Assembly (NCBI GenBank): GCA_024640315.1
Contig: JAHEFF010000038.1
Span: 1-32,558 of the forward strand
Origin: Woeseiaceae bacterium
Lineage (GTDB): Bacteria > Pseudomonadota > Gammaproteobacteria > Steroidobacterales > Woeseiaceae
Length of the DNA: 32,558 bases
Direction: 5' to 3'
Part shown: positions 23,850 to 32,558 of the stretch, piece by piece
Numbering within the stretch: position 1 is the stretch's first letter
Layout: each line of letters opens with the position of its first letter
The notes under the pieces: generated by a model
What the model was told of the DNA's origin: nothing
The model's input: the letters and a program-made list of their open reading frames with translations, nothing else
Database searches by the model: none
Made by a program: the position numbers and the translations under genes

Positions 23850-24884
23850 ATGCGAAAATCGCCATGGCTTGCTGTCTTTATCATGGTTGCCGGCTGTTCG
23901 ATGAATAGTTCGGATGACGTGGATCGCCTGTTCTCCGACTATCGCCCGGATGGCACGCCTGGTGCCTCGATCATGGTCATCAAGGATGGCGAGCCGGTCC
24001 TGATCAGGAGCTACGGTCTTGCGAATGTCGAAGACTTTGTTCCGGTCGAGCCTTCTACAAATTTCCGGTTGGCGTCCGTGACCAAGCAGTTCACTGCGAC
24101 CTCGGTCCTGATGCTGGTTGATCAGGGTCAGCTCGCTCTCGACGACTCGATCCGCAAATACTTTCCCGAGTTTCCGGACTTTGCGAACGACATCACGATC
24201 CGGAATATGCTGCAACATACATCCGGCATCGAGGACTACGAACCGATTTACGGTGACCCGTTTCCCGAGCAAATCCTGGATCGTGGTGTTGTCGAAATCA
24301 TCGCCAGCACTGAAGGCACGTATTTTCCTCCGGGGACTGATTACCGGTACAGCAATTCGGCCTATGCCATTCTTGCCGTGCTTGTCGAAGACCTTTCCGG
24401 CATGTCATTTCCGGCTTTTCTTGAAGAAAATATTTTCGACCCCGTAGGCATGACCAATACGGTCGCGTATCGCAAAGGTGAGACTATCGTGCCCAATCGC
24501 TCCCTGGGCTATACGGTCACCGACGAGAAAATCGAGTTTTCAGACCAGAGCGCCTGGAGCGCGGTACTCGGCGACGGCGGCGTATATTCCTCGGTTGAGG
24601 ACCTGTTCAGGTGGGATCAGGCGCTCTACAACAACGATCTGCTTTCGGCAGAGATGTGGGATCAGGCCTGGACTCCCGGACTCGAGAACTATGGCCTCGG
24701 CTGGCGTATCGACGAGTACAGGGGTCACAAGCGATATCATCACAGCGGCAGCACGAGCGGCTTTCGTAATTTCATGCAGCAGTTTCCCGACGAGCAGCTG
24801 AGTGTCATTGTTTTGACCAATAGGGCAGATCCGGACGTCGAGCCGCTGGCCGAGAAGGTTGCAGACTTGTACTTGCAGGAGTAG
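23850..24884 (+). CDS. Serine hydrolase, class-C beta-lactamase family, lipoprotein
   Basis: A penicillin-binding-like serine hydrolase (344 aa from ATG 23850) with lipobox VAGC (Cys16). The active-site triad motifs are S-x-x-K (Ser76-VT-Lys79, ASVTKQF), Y-S-N (Tyr167-Asn169, YRYSNSAY) and the H-x-G-type motif HHSGSTSG (His297-His298). Members include D-aminopeptidases, esterases and DD-peptidases; the substrate is open. The start is preceded by a G-rich GGGGAAGGGGG. A TTG at 23835 would add five residues. It is divergent from the amidohydrolase and 73 bases upstream of the large propeller gene. Confidence 0.84.
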   Translation: MRKSPWLAVFIMVAGCSMNSSDDVDRLFSDYRPDGTPGASIMVIKDGEPVLIRSYGLANVEDFVPVEPSTNFRLASVTKQFTATSVLMLVDQGQLALDDSIRKYFPEFPDFANDITIRNMLQHTSGIEDYEPIYGDPFPEQILDRGVVEIIASTEGTYFPPGTDYRYSNSAYAILAVLVEDLSGMSFPAFLEENIFDPVGMTNTVAYRKGETIVPNRSLGYTVTDEKIEFSDQSAWSAVLGDGGVYSSVEDLFRWDQALYNNDLLSAEMWDQAWTPGLENYGLGWRIDEYRGHKRYHHSGSTSGFRNFMQQFPDEQLSVIVLTNRADPDVEPLAEKVADLYLQE

Positions 24885-24957
24885 CCCGGGGCTCGCTCCT
24901 GTGGTCGTTTTTTAGTGGTATGTTCCGACGTGCACGCACTCACCTGAGAATAAGAAT

Positions 24958-27900
24958 ATGAAATCACACATCCAATTACTGGTCACCGCCACAGTCGCGC
25001 TCCTGGCCGGCTCTGTTCTCGCGCAGGACTTCAGTGCATTCGAATATCGCAACATTGGACCGTCGCGGGGTGGGCGTGTCACCGCCGTGGCAGGTACAGT
25101 CGCGGCCCCTTCGACTTTCTATCTCGGCGCATCCGGTGGCGGAGTGTGGAAGACGGAAGATTACGGTACGTCATGGCATAACGTTTCGGACGACTACTTC
25201 GAAACGCCGTCTATCGGCGACATCGCTGTCGCACAGAATGACGCCAACATTATCTATGTCGGTACCGGCTCGGACGGGCTCCGTAGCAACGTGATCGTCG
25301 GCAAGGGCATGTACAAGTCGATTGACGGTGGCGACACCTGGGAGCATATGGGCTTAAGGGAGACGGGTCATATCGGCGCCGTCGAAATCGATCCGACGGA
25401 TCACAACATCGTCTGGGTCGCTGCGATTGGCCAGGCTTTTAACGCGAACGAAGAGCGTGGCGTGTACAAGACCGCCGACGGCGGGCAATCGTGGGAAAGG
25501 GTCTTGTACATTTCAGATACGGTGGGTTTCTCCGATATTGAGTTGCTTCCCGGCAACCCGAACGTCGTCTTTGCCACTGCATGGAAAGCCGAACGCAAGC
25601 CCTGGACGATCATCTCTGGCGGAGATCAGGACGAAGGCGGCTTGTACAAATCGGTCGACGCAGGTCTGACCTGGAACAAAGTGACGGAGGGCTTGCCGAC
25701 CGGCCTGATCGGCAAGATCGATCTCGCAATCAGCAAGGCGGACTCGAGCATCGTGTATGCATTGGTCGAGGCGCCGGACGATGAGGGCGGGCTTTACAAA
25801 TCTGTAGACCAGGGCAGGTCTTTCGAACAGGTGTCCAGCGAGTCTTCGATACGCGCGCGTCCGTTCTATTACGGGAACATCGATGTCGATCCAAAGAATC
25901 CGGACGTTCTGTATGCGATGGCCACGCGCAACATGAAGTCAGTCGATGGTGGCAAGACATGGGAAAGCCTGCGGCCGCCACATGGAGATAACCACGACAT
26001 GTGGATAAACCCGGATAAACCCGATCTGTTTATTCATGGCAACGATGGTGGCGCCAATGTGACACACAACGGGGGCAAGACCTGGTCGACACAATTCAAT
26101 CAACCGACTGTCGAGGTCTACCAGGTCGAGGTCGACGACCAATATCCTTACTGGCTGTACGCAGGGCAGCAGGACAACTCTACGACGATCGCAGTGCCGA
26201 GCATGCCACCGTTCCGCACTCAGGATGTGTCTGCCTACCTGGTGGATGCGGGCGGTTGTGAGACCGGGCCCGGCGTACCAAAGCCAGGTAATCACAATAT
26301 TGTATATTCGAACTGCAAGGGTCGCTTCTCCGTATTCGATAAACGCATTGGCACGGAAAAGGGCTATTACATCGGTGCGTCTAATATCTACGGCCACAAC
26401 CCGAAGGACCTGAAATACAGGTTCCAGAGAGTCTCGCCGATTCACGTGTCGCCACACAATCCTGATGTCGTCTACATGGGATCGCAGTTTGTGCACCGGA
26501 CCACGGACGATGGCAAGACCTGGGAAACCATTTCGCCGGATCTCACTGCATTTGAAGCGGACAAGCAGGTCATTTCGGGTAGCCCGATTACTCGCGACAT
26601 CACCGGTGAGGAGTATTACAGCACTATTTATTCGCTTCGCGAGTCTCCGCTTCAGGCCGGCGTAATCTGGTCCGGTTCCAATGACGGGCCGGTTTACGTT
26701 ACGCGGGATAATGGCAAGAACTGGGAAGATGTGACGCCTCGCGGTCTTCCACCCGGTGGCCGCGTAGACGCGGTGGAGCCGTCGCCGCACGACGCGGCCA
26801 AAGCCTACATCGCCGTTCTGCGTTACCAGTTTGGCGACTGGAAACCATACATATACAAGACCGAGGATTTCGGACGTCGTTGGCAGCTGTTGACGGATGG
26901 TGAAAATGGCATTCCCGCAGACTTTCCGACGCGTGTCGTTCGCGAGGATCCTGAGAAAGAAGGACTGCTTTTCGCGGGCACCGAATTCGGCATGTTTGTC
27001 TCGCTGGACGACGGTGAAAGCTGGCACAAGTTTCAGCAAAACCTGGGCGTAACACCGGTTACTGACATAAAAATCATTCGCGGCGACCTTGCCATATCGA
27101 CCATGGGACGATCGTTCTGGGTGCTCGACAATATCTCGACTCTGCGTCAGGACGAATTCTTGTCTGTCGGCGATGACGCAATGTTGTTCGCGCCGAAAGA
27201 TACGATCCGTTACCGGGAGGTCTACAGCCTGCGCAGCGAAAACGGCGTTCCCGACTATCCGACGCCAGCCGCGGTCATCGACTACTACCTGCCTGAAGGC
27301 ATCGAAGGCTCAGTAAGGCTGGAAATCCTCGATCCATCCGGCGACGTCGTAAACGCCTACGAAAGCAGCGAAGGTGAAGACGGTGCAGAAGGAGGTGACG
27401 AGATTATCGAGGATATGGACCTGAGTCAGACTCGTGTGATGGCCGACGAGTCGTTGTCGAACGACGCGGGCATGAATCGTTTTCGCTGGGACATGACGCA
27501 CTTCGGTGCCTGGGCAGCGAAGGAAGAGGACCGCTTTAAAAGCGGGCCGCTTGCCCGGCCTGGAACGTACACGGTACGCCTCACGGCAGGCGGAAAAACG
27601 TCAGACCAGGAGCTGGTGCTCGTAGTCGATCCGCGCGTACTCGCGCAGGGCACGACACTGGATGACATTGATGAGCAGGTTGCCTTCGAACTGGTGGTTG
27701 TCGATCTCTTGTCCGATGTACGTCAATTCGAAGAACAGGTCGTAGAAGAGCATGAAGGCCTGGAGGGCAGAAGTGAAGCGTTGTCACCGGACGAGGCAAG
27801 CAGGCTGTTGGTTGTCGCCGATGTGCTCGATCAGGTTAAGACTGCTGAAATCATCTATCCACAACCGATGCTGACCAACCAGGTTTCCTACCTCTACAAC

Positions 27901-28008
27901 ATGGTCAAAAACGCCGATCAGGCGCCAGGCATTGAAGCCACGGACCGCTACGCGGAATTGGCGGCGAAGTTTGCCGCGCTGAAAGAGCACTACGAAGGCG
28001 GGAGTTAA
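24958..28008 (+). CDS. Secreted Asp-box (BNR/VPS10-type) beta-propeller protein, 1016 aa
   Basis: A cleavable signal peptide (ends SVLA before QDF) precedes a very long propeller built from Asp-box repeats of the S-x-D-x-G-x-T-W type. At least ten are visible, for example KTEDYGTSW, KSIDGGDTW, KTADGGQSW, KSVDAGLTW, KSVDGGKTW, TTDDGKTW, TRDNGKNW, KTEDFGRRW and SLDDGESW. This matches sortilin/VPS10-like propellers common in environmental bacteria. After about residue 760 a C-terminal domain follows, with an acidic linker (EDGAEGGDEIIEDMD) and a beta-sandwich-like RFRWDMTHF...PGTYTVRL stretch. No sialidase catalytic set is recognised, so binding or an unknown hydrolase role is possible. Its stop codon directly abuts the next gene's ATG. 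Confidence 0.85.
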   Translation: MKSHIQLLVTATVALLAGSVLAQDFSAFEYRNIGPSRGGRVTAVAGTVAAPSTFYLGASGGGVWKTEDYGTSWHNVSDDYFETPSIGDIAVAQNDANIIYVGTGSDGLRSNVIVGKGMYKSIDGGDTWEHMGLRETGHIGAVEIDPTDHNIVWVAAIGQAFNANEERGVYKTADGGQSWERVLYISDTVGFSDIELLPGNPNVVFATAWKAERKPWTIISGGDQDEGGLYKSVDAGLTWNKVTEGLPTGLIGKIDLAISKADSSIVYALVEAPDDEGGLYKSVDQGRSFEQVSSESSIRARPFYYGNIDVDPKNPDVLYAMATRNMKSVDGGKTWESLRPPHGDNHDMWINPDKPDLFIHGNDGGANVTHNGGKTWSTQFNQPTVEVYQVEVDDQYPYWLYAGQQDNSTTIAVPSMPPFRTQDVSAYLVDAGGCETGPGVPKPGNHNIVYSNCKGRFSVFDKRIGTEKGYYIGASNIYGHNPKDLKYRFQRVSPIHVSPHNPDVVYMGSQFVHRTTDDGKTWETISPDLTAFEADKQVISGSPITRDITGEEYYSTIYSLRESPLQAGVIWSGSNDGPVYVTRDNGKNWEDVTPRGLPPGGRVDAVEPSPHDAAKAYIAVLRYQFGDWKPYIYKTEDFGRRWQLLTDGENGIPADFPTRVVREDPEKEGLLFAGTEFGMFVSLDDGESWHKFQQNLGVTPVTDIKIIRGDLAISTMGRSFWVLDNISTLRQDEFLSVGDDAMLFAPKDTIRYREVYSLRSENGVPDYPTPAAVIDYYLPEGIEGSVRLEILDPSGDVVNAYESSEGEDGAEGGDEIIEDMDLSQTRVMADESLSNDAGMNRFRWDMTHFGAWAAKEEDRFKSGPLARPGTYTVRLTAGGKTSDQELVLVVDPRVLAQGTTLDDIDEQVAFELVVVDLLSDVRQFEEQVVEEHEGLEGRSEALSPDEASRLLVVADVLDQVKTAEIIYPQPMLTNQVSYLYNMVKNADQAPGIEATDRYAELAAKFAALKEHYEGGS

Positions 28009-29133
28009 ATGATGAATAAGATGTTGCTGTCAGTGGCGATTGCCGCCGCGCTACCCTCCATTGCTGGCGCCGATGCGGAACTCAGCAAAGCCGTCGACGA
28101 AGTATTCTCCGGAATAGACGCAAGCAGTGAACCCGGCTGCGTTGCCGGCGTGATCCACAACGGTGAGTACATCCACAAGAAAGGATATGGGCTCGCCAAC
28201 CTGGAATACGGCATTCCACTCACTTCCGGGTCGGTGTTCAGAACCGGCTCGGTTGGCAAGCAGTTCACGGCGATGGCTATCGCAATACTTGCGGAGCGGG
28301 GCGACCTGGATCTGGATGCCGATGTGCACACCTATCTGCCGGACCTGATGGACTATGGAAGCGAAGTCACCATTCGGCAGATGGTCCACCACATTGCCGG
28401 GATGGGTGACTACGACCATGAGGTTTTTAGGAAAGCGGATGGATCCGAATTTCGCTTTGGTAACGAAGACTACTGGACGATTGAAGAGTTTTACCGAAAG
28501 GTGGCTCAGGCCAATCTGATTCATGAGCCAGGCAGTAAGTACCAATACTCAAATCTCGCTTATTTCCTTTTGGCCCATGTTGTCGAGAGTGCCAGTGGAA
28601 AATCACTGCGCGAATTTGCCGCAAAAGAGATCTTCGGTCGCCTGGGAATGGACAACACCAGATTTAATGACAACGTTAATCAGATTGTGAGAAACCGCGC
28701 TGACGGATATCAGCAGATGGAAGATGGCAGCTGGGAAATATTCATGACCAACCTGAGCTGGGTCGGTGATGGCGGTGTCTACACGAGTCTCGACGATTTC
28801 ATCAAGTGGGACCAGAATTTCTACGACAACAAGCTGGGCAAAGGCGACCAATCGTTAATCACGACAGTGACGACACCGCACCCCGACACGATTTCCTACA
28901 CGGACGAGGGACCTCGCAATGAGAATTATGCATTCGGCCTCGCTGTTGAAGAAGTTAACGGTGAAGTGATGATCGGCCACAATGGCAGTTGGGTGGCGTT
29001 CACAACGGCATATCAGCGCTACCCGGAACTCAGCTTGTCAGCGGTTGTTTTCTGCAACTCGGCGGAGGCGTCCGCATCGCAGCTTGGCGCCGAAGTGGGC
29101 AAAATCGCCGTCGCTGCGATTAAGGATAATTAG
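28009..29133 (+). CDS. Serine hydrolase, class-C beta-lactamase family, second copy
   Basis: A second serine hydrolase (374 aa), exported by an N-terminal signal (SVAIAAALPSIAGA). Motifs are S-x-x-K (Ser81-VG-Lys84, GSVGKQF), Y-S-N (Tyr180-Asn182, YQYSNLAY) and HNG (His324-Gly326, GHNGSW). It differs clearly from the copy at 23850, which is a lipoprotein with HHSG. The ATG at 28009 follows the TAA of the propeller gene with no gap, so it is translationally coupled and probably works with that protein. Its stop overlaps the stop of the convergent amidohydrolase gene. Confidence 0.84.
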   Translation: MMNKMLLSVAIAAALPSIAGADAELSKAVDEVFSGIDASSEPGCVAGVIHNGEYIHKKGYGLANLEYGIPLTSGSVFRTGSVGKQFTAMAIAILAERGDLDLDADVHTYLPDLMDYGSEVTIRQMVHHIAGMGDYDHEVFRKADGSEFRFGNEDYWTIEEFYRKVAQANLIHEPGSKYQYSNLAYFLLAHVVESASGKSLREFAAKEIFGRLGMDNTRFNDNVNQIVRNRADGYQQMEDGSWEIFMTNLSWVGDGGVYTSLDDFIKWDQNFYDNKLGKGDQSLITTVTTPHPDTISYTDEGPRNENYAFGLAVEEVNGEVMIGHNGSWVAFTTAYQRYPELSLSAVVFCNSAEASASQLGAEVGKIAVAAIKDN

Positions 29134-30674
29134 TTCCGGCGGATGATCTTGCCCGGGCGTGCGTCAGTCGTTGCGCCGCCCCGGTAAACAAGTTCGCCGC
29201 CAACCCAGACGGAGAGAATTCCATCCGACAGTGCATCCGGCTGTTCCGGCGTCGCACGATCGATGACGGTGTCCGGGTTGAACAACACCAGGTCGGCTAC
29301 CATTCCTTCCCTGATCAGTCCCCGGTCCGTGAAGCCCATGTGTGCCGCAGTGAGGCCGCTCATTTTGTGGACGGCGGTTTCTATGGACATCAATTTCTTG
29401 TCACGCGCAAAGTGACCCAGAACCCGTGGAAATGAGCCGGCACCGCGCGGGTGCAGGTCTCGCAGGCCACCATCAGTGCAGATGTTGGTCTCCGGCCAGT
29501 TCAACAGCAGGTCAATGTCCGCGTCTTTCATGCTTGTAGCGATGATCATCTCGGCACGCCGTCCATGTTCCTGCTTCCAGCGTTGTGCGCCTTGTGCCAG
29601 GTGCGTGAATGCATCAATCGCATCGACTTCGAGCAGACCTGCGATTTCCGTGAGGCTTTTTCCCACGTAGTCGGGGTTGGGTTCATAGAGGGTCATCCAG
29701 ATGCCCTCGGCAGGCGCGATTTGTTCCAGCACTTCCGCGATAGCTGCCCGGTCGGTGTAATCACGCTCAGGCAGCAACACCATCATCGTCGACTGCCAGA
29801 ATTCGTACGGATAGATATCTGCCGTGATGTTTACGCCGTCGGCCCGTGCCGCATCCAGCTTCGCGAGCGTTCCCTCTGCCTGCCCCCACAGTCGTGTCAT
29901 GGCGAGCTTGATGTGGGAAATCTGTACCGGCATGCCGGTCTCGCGGCCGATCAGTATGATCTCGTCGATTGCGTCTTCGAACCAGCGATCTTCGCTGCGA
30001 ATGTGACTGATATACCTTCCGCCAGCGTCTGCTGCTACTTGTGCCAGCGCTATGATTTCACTCGTTTCGGAATGGATGCCCGGCTCGTACTCGAGACCGG
30101 TAGCCAGCCCCAGGGCGCCACTCTCCAGCTCGCGTGTCAGTATATTTGCCATGACAGCGATTTCCTCCTCGGTCGCGACCCGCTTGAAGTCATCGCCAAG
30201 TACCTCCGATCGAAGCGTATTGTGTCCGACATATGAGGCAATATTTATGGTTGCCGGTGTTTCGTCGAACCGCGAATAAAAATCTGCCAGAGGGTAGGGC
30301 GAGCCACCGTCCTGGCCGACGACGACCGTCGTGATTCCCTGGCTGACGGCCGCCAGCGCGTCCGTATTTTTGAGGATAAGCCCATCGGCATGACTGTGCG
30401 TGTCGATAAAGCCGGGCGCGAGTGTCTGGCCACCGCCATCAACCACTTTCTCTCCCTCGCAGGCTTCCAGTGAACCGATCTCCGTGATGATGCCGTCCGT
30501 GATTCGGACGTCCGCCGGGGCGGCTGGTGTGCCGGAGCCGTCGATGACCTGTACATTCGTCATCAGGAAGCCTGAGTCACTGGCGCAAACGACAGTCTCC
30601 TCCGGGCTGCAACCTGTGGTTGCCGTAACTATTGCGAGGGACAGCGTGATTGTGCGAATTCGAGTTAATGTCAT
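29130..30674 (-). CDS. D-aminoacylase-like amidohydrolase lipoprotein
   Basis: An N-acyl-D-amino-acid deacylase family enzyme (514 aa from this start), with a lipoprotein signal (TGC, Cys22). Motifs: GFIDTHSHADGL (His93, His95), ISHIRSED and ISHIKLAM, ADIYPYEFW, ICTDGGLRDLHPRG, and the C-terminal MSGLTAAHMGFTDRGLIREGMVADLVLF typical of the family. Classical D-aminoacylase has a metal-binding Cys in a GNCG motif; here the same place reads GQDGG (Asp122). I start at ATG 30674, where the signal peptide begins, with GGA eight bases upstream; the ATG at 30725 would add 17 residues. The gene is convergent with the serine hydrolase, stops overlapping by 4 bases. Confidence 0.82.
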   Translation of the reverse strand: MTLTRIRTITLSLAIVTATTGCSPEETVVCASDSGFLMTNVQVIDGSGTPAAPADVRITDGIITEIGSLEACEGEKVVDGGGQTLAPGFIDTHSHADGLILKNTDALAAVSQGITTVVVGQDGGSPYPLADFYSRFDETPATINIASYVGHNTLRSEVLGDDFKRVATEEEIAVMANILTRELESGALGLATGLEYEPGIHSETSEIIALAQVAADAGGRYISHIRSEDRWFEDAIDEIILIGRETGMPVQISHIKLAMTRLWGQAEGTLAKLDAARADGVNITADIYPYEFWQSTMMVLLPERDYTDRAAIAEVLEQIAPAEGIWMTLYEPNPDYVGKSLTEIAGLLEVDAIDAFTHLAQGAQRWKQEHGRRAEMIIATSMKDADIDLLLNWPETNICTDGGLRDLHPRGAGSFPRVLGHFARDKKLMSIETAVHKMSGLTAAHMGFTDRGLIREGMVADLVLFNPDTVIDRATPEQPDALSDGILSVWVGGELVYRGGATTDARPGKIIRRN

Positions 30675-30817
30675 TAGGATTTCCATTACGCTGAGAGTGT
30701 CACCGGTGCGAGCGAGACAAGGCAAGATTCAGCAAAAAAGCGGAGTGTACACGGCACGTACATGAGTATTTTTCACCGGCTATTAACGCCGTATCGTGCC
30801 GCAAGAAGGCGTTTCAA

Positions 30818-31285
30818 CTAGTTGTCACCGTCATCGACTTCAAACTGCCCCGTCAACCTCCGCCACACGTGCGACCAGCTTAGACCAACCGCGAGCAAAA
30901 AGGCGACGCAAACGAGTCCAACCCAGGTGGCGGATGAAACGGTTGCCACATTGAGCCAGCCGATATCCACCAGCAGCCAGACCACGCCACCCAGCAAAGC
31001 CCCGCCCAGCATCAATCCGAGGAAGCCAAGCGATCTTTGTGTCGCGGCGAGCAGAATGACCCAGCCGATCAGCAACACAACACCAACCACAAAATGCTCC
31101 GGTCCAATTGACGATGGCTCCGCGTTCAGGGCGCGCATGAGCCAGGCCCAGTATGAGTATTCCGTGGGGTTGTATGAAATGAGAACAAGGATCAGTGATG
31201 CCACGAAGCGCCACAGGAAACTCAGGAAATTGAATTCTCTGGAGGGACGGCCTGAGCCGCGTTGCTCGGATTTTTTTGCTGCCAT
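30818..31285 (-). CDS. DUF6524-like four-helix membrane protein
   Basis: A 155-residue inner-membrane protein. A basic N-terminus (MAAKKSEQRGSGRPSREF) leads into FLSFLWRFVASLILVLISYNPTEYSYWAWL, then three more helices (VVGVVLLIGWVILLAATQ, LGFLGLMLGGALLGGVVWLLV, VGLVCVAFLLAVGLSW). The NPTEYSYWAWL sequence and the LIGW...LLAATQRSLG pattern fit DUF6524 as I remember it. No catalytic residues are evident. The ATG at 31285 follows ACAGGAA. It lies 23 bases after the DUF962-like gene on the same strand, so the two are probably co-transcribed. Confidence 0.65.
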   Translation of the reverse strand: MAAKKSEQRGSGRPSREFNFLSFLWRFVASLILVLISYNPTEYSYWAWLMRALNAEPSSIGPEHFVVGVVLLIGWVILLAATQRSLGFLGLMLGGALLGGVVWLLVDIGWLNVATVSSATWVGLVCVAFLLAVGLSWSHVWRRLTGQFEVDDGDN

Positions 31286-31308
31286 TTCCTGTTCCGGTGT
31301 TGAGGTGT

Positions 31309-31836
31309 TCAGGCCGCTTGTCCCTGCCGTAACTCAGATATCCGCCGCTGCACCTCGTTGAACAGCTCATCACGGAGACCCATAATTTTGAAGATTTCGA
31401 CTACCGTAAAAAAAGGTGCGGCGAGATTTGCCTGGACGGGGTGTTTGAGCACGACTGGCGTCGACTTCTCCACGGCGTGGCCGACAAACTGGGCAGCGTA
31501 GCCGCCGAAAAAAGTCGCTGCAGAGACTGTTCCCGAAATGGCCATTGGCTGTGCGCCAATCTGCGTTGCGATCCAGGCGACTGGAACTGCATAGAGCAGG
31601 AACACGAAGCTGAAGAGTTTGTCCAGTGTGAAATAGAATGCAAACAGGATCAGCGTCGCCAGGTGTGCGCCATTTATCCACATACCAGCAATCTCGACTT
31701 TGGCCCAGCTGAATGCGATGAATGCACCGAGCATGATCGTTGGAATACCGATCATGTGTACCGCAACGTTAAACGGGTGCTGGTGCGCGGATGCGTAGCC
31801 AGTCAGCATGTCCATCAGTTTCGAGTCTGTGTTCAT
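31309..31836 (-). CDS. DUF962/Mpo1-like membrane protein
   Basis: A 175-residue multi-pass protein of the DUF962 family, whose yeast member Mpo1 is a Fe2+-dependent dioxygenase of 2-hydroxy fatty acids. The conserved N-terminal His cluster (YASAHQHPFNVAVHMIGIP; His18, His20, His27) and the later VGHAVEKSTP His motif are present, separated by hydrophobic helices. By analogy it may oxidise fatty acyl chains in the membrane, though bacterial function is not established. The gene starts at ATG 31836 and is divergent from the aminotransferase gene, sharing about 110 bases of upstream sequence. Confidence 0.75.
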   Translation of the reverse strand: MNTDSKLMDMLTGYASAHQHPFNVAVHMIGIPTIMLGAFIAFSWAKVEIAGMWINGAHLATLILFAFYFTLDKLFSFVFLLYAVPVAWIATQIGAQPMAISGTVSAATFFGGYAAQFVGHAVEKSTPVVLKHPVQANLAAPFFTVVEIFKIMGLRDELFNEVQRRISELRQGQAA

Positions 31837-31946
31837 CAGCGCAGTCGTTGGTCTGGAACCGGGAATTTACCACGACTTGGACTCCATATACTTGACGCCC
31901 GGCCCTGATATCATCTGACGTTTCCCGAAACCGCCGGAATCTGCCG

Positions 31947-32558
31947 ATGCCCTTTACGCCGTTTGATCTTGAATACACCCAGTCTCTCTGGGAGCAGAAA
32001 GTCGACATCAACCTGACTGAAAGCGGGGTACATCCGATTCGGCTCGACGAATTGCTTGGCGAGGACGGAGAGAAGGTCGCCAGGTTGCTCGCTACCGAGA
32101 TCAATTACCCGCACGTCAACGGCAATCCGGAGCTGCGCGAAAATATTGCCAGCCTTTACGATGGCGCGGGGGTAGAGAACCTGCTGGTCACGGTGGGCGC
32201 CGCCGAAGCTAACAACGTCATCATGCAGACGCTGATGGAGCCGGGCGACGAACTGCTGACGCAGACGCCAACTTACAAACAAGTCTGGGGGATTGCAGCG
32301 AACGCGGGGCACACCGTGAAGTCGTTTCGCCTGCAGCCGGAGAATGGCTGGGCACTCGACGTTGACGAACTTAATAAGGGCGTCACAGATAAAACCAAAA
32401 TCATTGCCGTAGTAAACCCGAACAACCCGACGGGCCACATCATGACGGACGATGAAATGTCTGCGGTCGTGACCGCTGCAGAGCGGGTCGGCGCCTGGAT
32501 TCTTGCAGACGAGGTCTATCGTGGCGCTGAACGGTTGCAGGAAGAAGAGACACCTTCA
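31947..32558 (+). CDS. Class I/II aminotransferase, N-terminal part (runs off window)
   Basis: The frame opens at ATG 31947 and stays open to the right edge (204 codons). It encodes a PLP-dependent fold-type I aminotransferase: NYPHVNGNPELRENIASLY, LLVTVGAAEANNVIMQTLMEPGDELL, a conserved NPNNPTG (cofactor/substrate contact) and ADEVYRG (the Asp contacting PLP, and Tyr). The PLP-binding Lys lies beyond the edge. The acceptor amino acid cannot be assigned. It is divergent from the DUF962-like gene. A minus-strand frame across the same stretch is spurious. Confidence 0.85.
   Translation, partial: MPFTPFDLEYTQSLWEQKVDINLTESGVHPIRLDELLGEDGEKVARLLATEINYPHVNGNPELRENIASLYDGAGVENLLVTVGAAEANNVIMQTLMEPGDELLTQTPTYKQVWGIAANAGHTVKSFRLQPENGWALDVDELNKGVTDKTKIIAVVNPNNPTGHIMTDDEMSAVVTAAERVGAWILADEVYRGAERLQEEETPS

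Noticed and set aside
23793..24272. Long upstream extension of the amidohydrolase frame (would give 601 aa)
   Set aside because: It lies antisense to the serine hydrolase gene, has no family motifs, and the lipoprotein signal peptide sits at the internal start near 23771.
25939..27039. 366-codon minus-strand frame inside the propeller gene
   Set aside because: It is antisense to a gene with clear Asp-box repeats, has Arg/Val-rich composition typical of a shadow frame, and shows no motif.
29451..30236. 261-codon plus-strand frame opposite the D-aminoacylase-like gene
   Set aside because: It is antisense to conserved amidohydrolase motifs and has no recognisable domain.
31911..32438. 175-codon minus-strand frame at the right edge
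   Set aside because: The plus strand encodes a clear aminotransferase (NPNNPTG, ADEVYRG) across the same bases.

Overview
The window looks like a chromosomal segment of a marine or sediment gammaproteobacterium, possibly Woeseiales-like. I infer this from moderate-to-high GC coding sequence, many secreted or lipoprotein peptidases and amidohydrolases, and a corrinoid-dependent methylamine-type demethylation operon. No rRNA, tRNA, CRISPR array or transposase gene is visible, so the placement is weak.

Layout. Positions 1-1800 are an accessory-looking, lower-GC stretch of small membrane or unknown genes on the minus strand. The first is flanked on both sides by clusters of degenerate ~30-bp palindromic repeats. 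Positions 1900-6235 hold a putative lipoprotein, a secreted type II-like L-asparaginase, another lipoprotein, a membrane-anchored coiled-coil protein and a lipoprotein of the endonuclease/exonuclease/phosphatase fold.

Positions 14820 down to 6396 are the centrepiece: a tight eight-gene minus-strand operon for methyl transfer from a methylated amine to tetrahydrofolate. In transcription order it encodes a corrinoid protein, a DUF1638 protein, a small 'virulence factor' family protein, a methyl-corrinoid:THF methyltransferase, an ASKHA/2Fe-2S corrinoid activator (RACo type), a methylenetetrahydrofolate reductase homologue, and two MttB-superfamily methyltransferases without pyrrolysine. Together they could take a methyl group from a quaternary or tertiary amine via B12 to methyl-THF and then to methylene-THF. 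Unusual points are Arg-rich tails on three of the proteins, a reductase homologue that appears to lack the catalytic Glu, and two core proteins of unknown function.

Positions 15031-16079 hold an NHL-propeller gene followed by two tandem hairpins. Positions 16192-19558 hold an M1 aminopeptidase lipoprotein and a cation/Ca2+ exchanger. Positions 22358 down to 19566 are a three-gene minus-strand operon: flavin reductase-like protein, M20 carboxypeptidase and an N-terminally extended P-loop NTPase. Positions 22467-30674 hold a group of exported hydrolases: an amidohydrolase lipoprotein, two class-C beta-lactamase-fold serine hydrolases, a 1016-residue Asp-box/VPS10-type propeller and a D-aminoacylase-like amidohydrolase. 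Positions 30818-31836 encode a DUF6524-like membrane protein and a DUF962/Mpo1-like protein, and an aminotransferase runs off the right edge.

Overall the segment suggests a heterotroph that scavenges peptides, amino-acid derivatives and methylated amines. All functions are read from sequence motifs; no database search was run.
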